DNA from: Osedax fenrisi | Taxonomy: Eukaryota > Annelida > Polychaeta > Sabellida > Siboglinidae | Direction: 5' to 3' | Length of the DNA stretch: 64,000 bases | NCBI GenBank assembly: GCA_964019155.1 | Contig: OZ025240.1 | Span: 80,747,090 to 80,811,089 of the forward strand | In this document: one piece after another, positions 59,805-64,000 of the stretch | Layout: every line of letters starts with the position of its first letter | Numbering within the stretch: the stretch's first letter is position 1 | Position numbers and translations under genes: made by a program | The notes under the pieces: model-generated | Databases searched by the model: none | The model's input: only the letters and a program-made list of their open reading frames with translations | What the model was told of the DNA's origin: nothing

Positions 59805-62800
59805 TGTTCATTCTAGGTTTCAGGGCAGCTACCACAAAAAAAATATTATAGGGCATTTAAATATATTTTACTAAGTAAAATGTAGGATGACATATATGGG
59901 TAATTTCTCCATCTATTTATAAATTCATTTATGATAAATAATATATTAGATGGACACTTATACCCTGAGGTAATTAAACCTGTAACAGTTGTTACATACA
60001 AAAGCTACTTAGGAGGCTTTTTGAATTAGAGATGTAAATAAATAGCAAATAAGTATTCGATTCGATTACTTATTATTCGTTTACAATTAAATCATTTACA
60101 AATTGTAATTCTAATTCTAATTCTAATATACATTGATATCAAATAATTCTTTTTATATTCAATCTCTCAACATTTGATTCATGAGATATTCAGATATTAA
60201 AAATGTGACCGTCGAGTATTTATAATATTGAAAATTATGTTGTCGAGATCTTATAATATTGAAAATTATGTTGTCGAGAACTTATAATATTGAAAATTAT
60301 TTTGTCAATATGTTATAATATTGAAAATTAGGTAGTCGAGATCTTATAATATTGAAAATTATTTTGTCGATATGTAATAATATTGAAAATTAGGTAGTCG
60401 AGATCTTATAATATTGAAAATTATGTTGTCGATATGTTATAATATTGAAAATTAGGTAGTCGAGATCTTATAATATTGAAAATTATGTTGTCGATATGTC
60501 TTAATATTGAAAATTAGGTAGTCGAGAAGTTATTTTTATTTTAAAATTTAAAAAATTTTTTTTTAAAATTAGGTGTTCGAGTAGTTTGATATATAAGTAA
60601 TTTGGTTCTCGATAAGTTATAATATTATGATTATTGTAATATCATATATATAATTATATATTTATTATAGTAATGTAATAGTAACTCTATCAAATTTATA
60701 TATACACTTATTTTTTTATATAAATGTACTGGTAATATTACTAATCAATCGAATAGTATATTTATAATTTAAACTTTCAATTTATTATAATGATTATTAT
60801 AAGCATAATGATATATTTCGCGAGAAACACCTGTATACTAGTATGTCAAGTATACAGGATTAGTTATTCGTATCATTAAAGACTATAATACATTGAAATG
60901 CATTTATAGGAATATATAAATAAATAAGTTTCTATATATAACAAACTATATAATACAATTTATAAGATACTAAATATATAATATATATAGTAATTATATT
61001 CATTAATTATATATGATATATATATATACAATTAACGATATATAATATATCATACTTATAAATACTTAAAAATACTTATAGGTAGATAAAAATATACAAA
61101 AATACCTATATCTATATTAATATTATTAGATCATACTGGTACACATAATATATATATATAAATTATATATAATTTATATAAGATATTTTAATATCATAAT
61201 ATAAAAAATTAATTAGAATGTATATTATAATTGTATTGATTATTAAAATTTAATAATTTGTTTGCACATTTTTGTTAATAACTTTTGTTTAAATACAAAT
61301 TTAAAAAAACATAATATGAATTGTATTATATAATTTAATAAGCTTTCCAGTGATACCAATTTTATCATAATAAAATCAATATAAAATATGTCATGCTCAT
61401 GTATCAACATGCAGTACGTACTCCGTATGATGGTTGATTTTAAATTCAATATATATAATAACTAATAAGTAGTATAATACATGATATTTATGACATTATA
61501 TTTTAAACATTATATATTATATATATAAGAATAATAATTATGATAAGTATGATAATTAATATATAATATAATATTATTAAATATTAATGTAATAATAAAA
61601 ATATTAATTTTAAATTTAATAATTAGATTATAATAAATTTAAAAAGTATACAGTTTACTTATTATGAATATAAAAAACAGTGAATTTATTAATAATATTG
61701 GTGATTAAATGTTTCATTATTTTTATATTTTCATGGTTTTTAATATCTCTAATAGGTATAATACCTATCACTTTAATATTACGTTTTAAAATAGGATTTT
61801 GAATAAATACATAAAAATTACGAATTTTAAATAAAACAATCATGTGATTTATATATATTGGGAGAAAAAGAATTGGAATAAAAATAATTATTGAATTATT
61901 TTCATATATTATTATAAATATAAATTGGTAGCAAATTCACTACCCAATATTTAAAGTTTGCTACCCAATTTTCATTTTGGGTAGTGAATTTGCTACCCAA
62001 TCTAAAAATAGATTATTCTAAATATAGATCAAGCAGTTTATTATCATATTTCATATTTAATTTATATTTGAATCTAAATTGTTTGTTTATATAAAATATC
62101 AAACGGATATAACAAAGGGCAAATAGTATATATTCGCCATTATTTGAAAAATAATGAATTTATCCTAATGTTATGACAGAAGTTATTCATATTCTCCATT
62201 ATTTTAATACTTAAATAATAATAGAATAATAATAATACATTTAATCGCCATTTTAAAAATATTTATTGAAAATCTGCCATTTATTAAGTAATAAATTCTT
62301 CATTATTTTAATACTTAAATAATCATACATTTAATCGCCATTTTACAAATATTTATTAAAAATCTACCATTTATTAAATAATAAATTCTTCATTATTTTA
62401 ATACTTAAATAATAATATAATAATAATAACACATTTAATCGTCATTTTATAAATATTCATTGGAAAACTGACATTTATTATATAATATATTCCAGTAATT
62501 ATAGATATAACACTTTTAATTAATGATATTACAAGTATATTAATAATAACTTAATAATTAAACTTAATCCATATGATTATATATTTAGGGCAGCTACCCA
62601 CAAAATTAGGGCACTTCCCAATTTGGGTAGCTGGGTAGCTCTAGAATGAACACTGATATATATATATATATATAAAGTATATTTATACATATATTTATTA
62701 TAATAGAAACCTGCATTTTTACAATATTCATCCAAACTAAGTAATTGAAGGCAGATATGGCAAAGTTATTGCGGAAATGTCTACTAGCCATGCCATGAAA

Positions 62801-63881
62801 TCTATCTGGAAAGGGCGGGGTGGAAGTGATCAAAACTTTAGCTCCCGTCCGACAGAGGGCGTCCACGTATCGTATGGCGGTTGCCATGGATTCATTCATG
62901 GTTAGCTGAATCGCGTTATCGCTGAGATCGTGAGCTCCGAACTGCAGAATAAACAGCGATTTCGTGGTTAGATTCGAGACGGATACACTTCCTTTCTGGG
63001 GTGATGCTAACTTTGCCGCTAAGTCCATATATTTATACTCTACGTTGCCCACCGTTAAGTCTCCGTGCTTACGTCCAATCCACTTCTTGTCATTGTTTGG
63101 GAAACAATGCATTAATATGTAATCGAAACTATAGCGCATGTGCGAGGATCCCATCATAGTCACGTGATCGTATTCTTTCAATATGTGCTCGCAAATCTTC
63201 TGGCGAACTAGTAGCGACACCACTCGTCCGTAATGGTGTGTAAGACGAGTAATGTCGAATGTCTGTGGAGACCACGTGGCCGGTGAATTACGCCGATCTC
63301 CTATCGGAGGCGATATCAGTACTGGACGTGTTATTAACGATGCACACCGTCTGCTCATGTACAATTGTAAATGTGGGATCTAGTGTACTGCGGTAGAACC
63401 CGAATTTAGCGCATAGTCTGTACACAACCAACTGTAAACATCCGGTACCAGGAAAAGCGGCACATTCTGCCCTATAGGTGCCATTGAAGAAATCCTCAAC
63501 GGGGCAATGCAGACCCTCTAGTCTGTTTATTTGGAAAGAGCTGCCACCAATGGTTAACTTATTGTTCTCGAATTCCTCGAGTATAATCGTCACGCCCCCT
63601 TTTATTTCAACGGTCACATTTACTTTATACTGGTAGCCTGGTATCCCCTTCCCTATTTCGCCTTTGCCCACCGACTTTAGGTACTGCTGGTATTGTGTAT
63701 GGCCCAGATGGTTGCTTACATTATCTTTAACTGGCATACTTTGCCTGTGTTTGATCTGTACCTTGAATACGTTCGTTAATAGGTTTATGTACATCACGTG
63801 GTCTCTCCGAAGTACGATTATGAACACTATCGTAAAGATCAGTACGATTATCAGCCATCTTCCTGCTGTTATAATAGACAT
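59001..63881 (-). CDS. Membrane-anchored PC-esterase-type protein (3 exons, 428 aa)
   Basis: Joining 63881-63389, 63321-62711 and 59183-59001 gives 429 codons in frame, including a TAA stop. Residues 9-24 form a membrane helix after a short cytoplasmic start, so this is a type II (Golgi-like) protein. A Cys-rich lumenal region follows (CPVEDFFNGTYRAEC), then W-S-P, then the SGNH block GSSHMR (222-227, usual form GDSHxR, Ser224 as nucleophile), FGAHDLS, and a C-terminal D...CGCHY with the candidate catalytic His (about 394). PC-esterase proteins (CASD1, NXPE and TBL relatives) act on sugar or glycan O-acyl groups. The exact substrate is unknown. Intron 1 (63322-63388, 67 nt, GT-AG with a TTAATAAC branch-like site) is the least certain join. 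Intron 2 has donor CAG|GTTTCT at 62710 and holds a hAT-like element. Confidence 0.75.
60211..60532. repeat. Minisatellite, 31-bp unit, alternating variants
   Basis: About ten units of TAATATTGAAAATTATGTTG plus TCGAGATCTTA. From the fourth unit on, the ending alternates between GTCGATATG and GTCGAGATC, giving a 62-bp higher-order unit. It lies inside the hAT-like element. Confidence 0.9.
62195..62480. repeat. Tandem repeat, about 100-bp unit x3
   Basis: The words TTCATTATTTTAATACTTAA, CATTTAATCGCCATTTTA and AAAATCTGCCATTTATTA recur in order three times. It lies inside the hAT-like element. Confidence 0.8.
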
Positions 63882-63949
63882 TAGTTAATGTTATGTATTT
63901 AATTATGTGTATTATTTTATATATTATAATATCATGATATTGTATATAG

Positions 63950-63984
<35 letters not shown>

Positions 63985-64000
63985 TATATATATATAAATA
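63882..64000. promoter_or_regulatory. 5' flank of the PC-esterase gene
   Basis: AT-rich, with (TA)n from about 63948 to 63995. It must hold the proximal promoter or 5' UTR, but no specific site is identifiable. Confidence 0.3.

Larger units (their letters stand above)
59802..62655. mobile_element. hAT-like non-autonomous element in PC-esterase intron 2
   Basis: The ends are CAGTGTTCATTCTAG at the left (59802) and its inverse CTAGAATGAACACTG at the right (to 62655). Both edges carry ATATATAT, compatible with an 8-bp target duplication in a (TA)n tract. Next to the ends are GGGCAGCTACC and GGGTAGCTGGGTAGCTC phrases, and 61929-62002 repeats the CTACCCA/GGGTAG word in both orientations. There is no transposase ORF. 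CAGTG ends and 8-bp duplication suggest hAT. Confidence 0.75.

Noticed and set aside
63288..63364. Frameshift or pseudogene in the PC-esterase gene
   Set aside because: Two overlapping frames meet here, but a 67-nt GT-AG intron (63322-63388) restores one 429-codon frame across all three exons, so a small intron is the simpler reading.

Overview
The window reads as intron-rich, extremely AT-rich nuclear DNA of an invertebrate animal. The evidence is several animal-type non-LTR retrotransposon lineages (CR1/L2-like, RTE-like, and an RNase H-bearing I/Ingi-like lineage with a 2A peptide), tRNA-derived SINEs, MITEs, and one spliced host gene for a membrane-anchored PC-esterase-type protein. Standard-code ORFs run through the retroelements. 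A sponge or another early-branching or marine invertebrate would fit, but nothing here fixes the species.

Layout. 1-6 kb: a CCCAAA-type array, then palindromic MITE-like elements (families A and B), a 485-bp hAT-type MITE, and two candidate host exons. 6-16.6 kb: SINE copies, a tRNA-derived 255-bp hairpin, a 32-bp minisatellite, two family C elements (one inside a SINE), and a pogo/Tigger-type MITE. 16.6-26.3 kb: nested minus-strand CR1-like LINEs, each ending in a long (AAT)n tail, and a 3.1-kb non-autonomous DNA element (family E) inside one of them. 26.4-38.1 kb: a scattered series of small plus-strand open segments bounded by splice sites and mostly compatible in phase. I read these as a hypothetical host gene whose introns are full of SINE, MITE and LINE relics. 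38-41.2 kb: degenerate repeats, two strong inverted repeats (one bracketing a SINE) and an RTE endonuclease relic. 41.3-46.8 kb: a GC-rich truncated LINE followed head to tail by a nearly full-length one with 2A, zinc-finger, endonuclease, RT and RNase H regions and a single in-frame TAG. 47.7-56.6 kb: a nested block in which a CR1-like LINE holds a family D MITE, which holds an L2-like LINE, followed by more LINE tails and an RTE-like LINE. 57-64 kb: AT-rich DNA, a small ORF, and the minus-strand PC-esterase gene, whose second intron carries a 2.85-kb hAT-like element.

Two points stand out. First, MITE-like families A, B, C and D share TAGGGGA-type ends and a conserved layout of short G+C-rich phrases, although most of their other sequence has diverged. 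Second, the order of several insertions can be read directly. Most of the window is repeats. The only complete host gene model is the PC-esterase gene (three exons, 428 codons plus stop).
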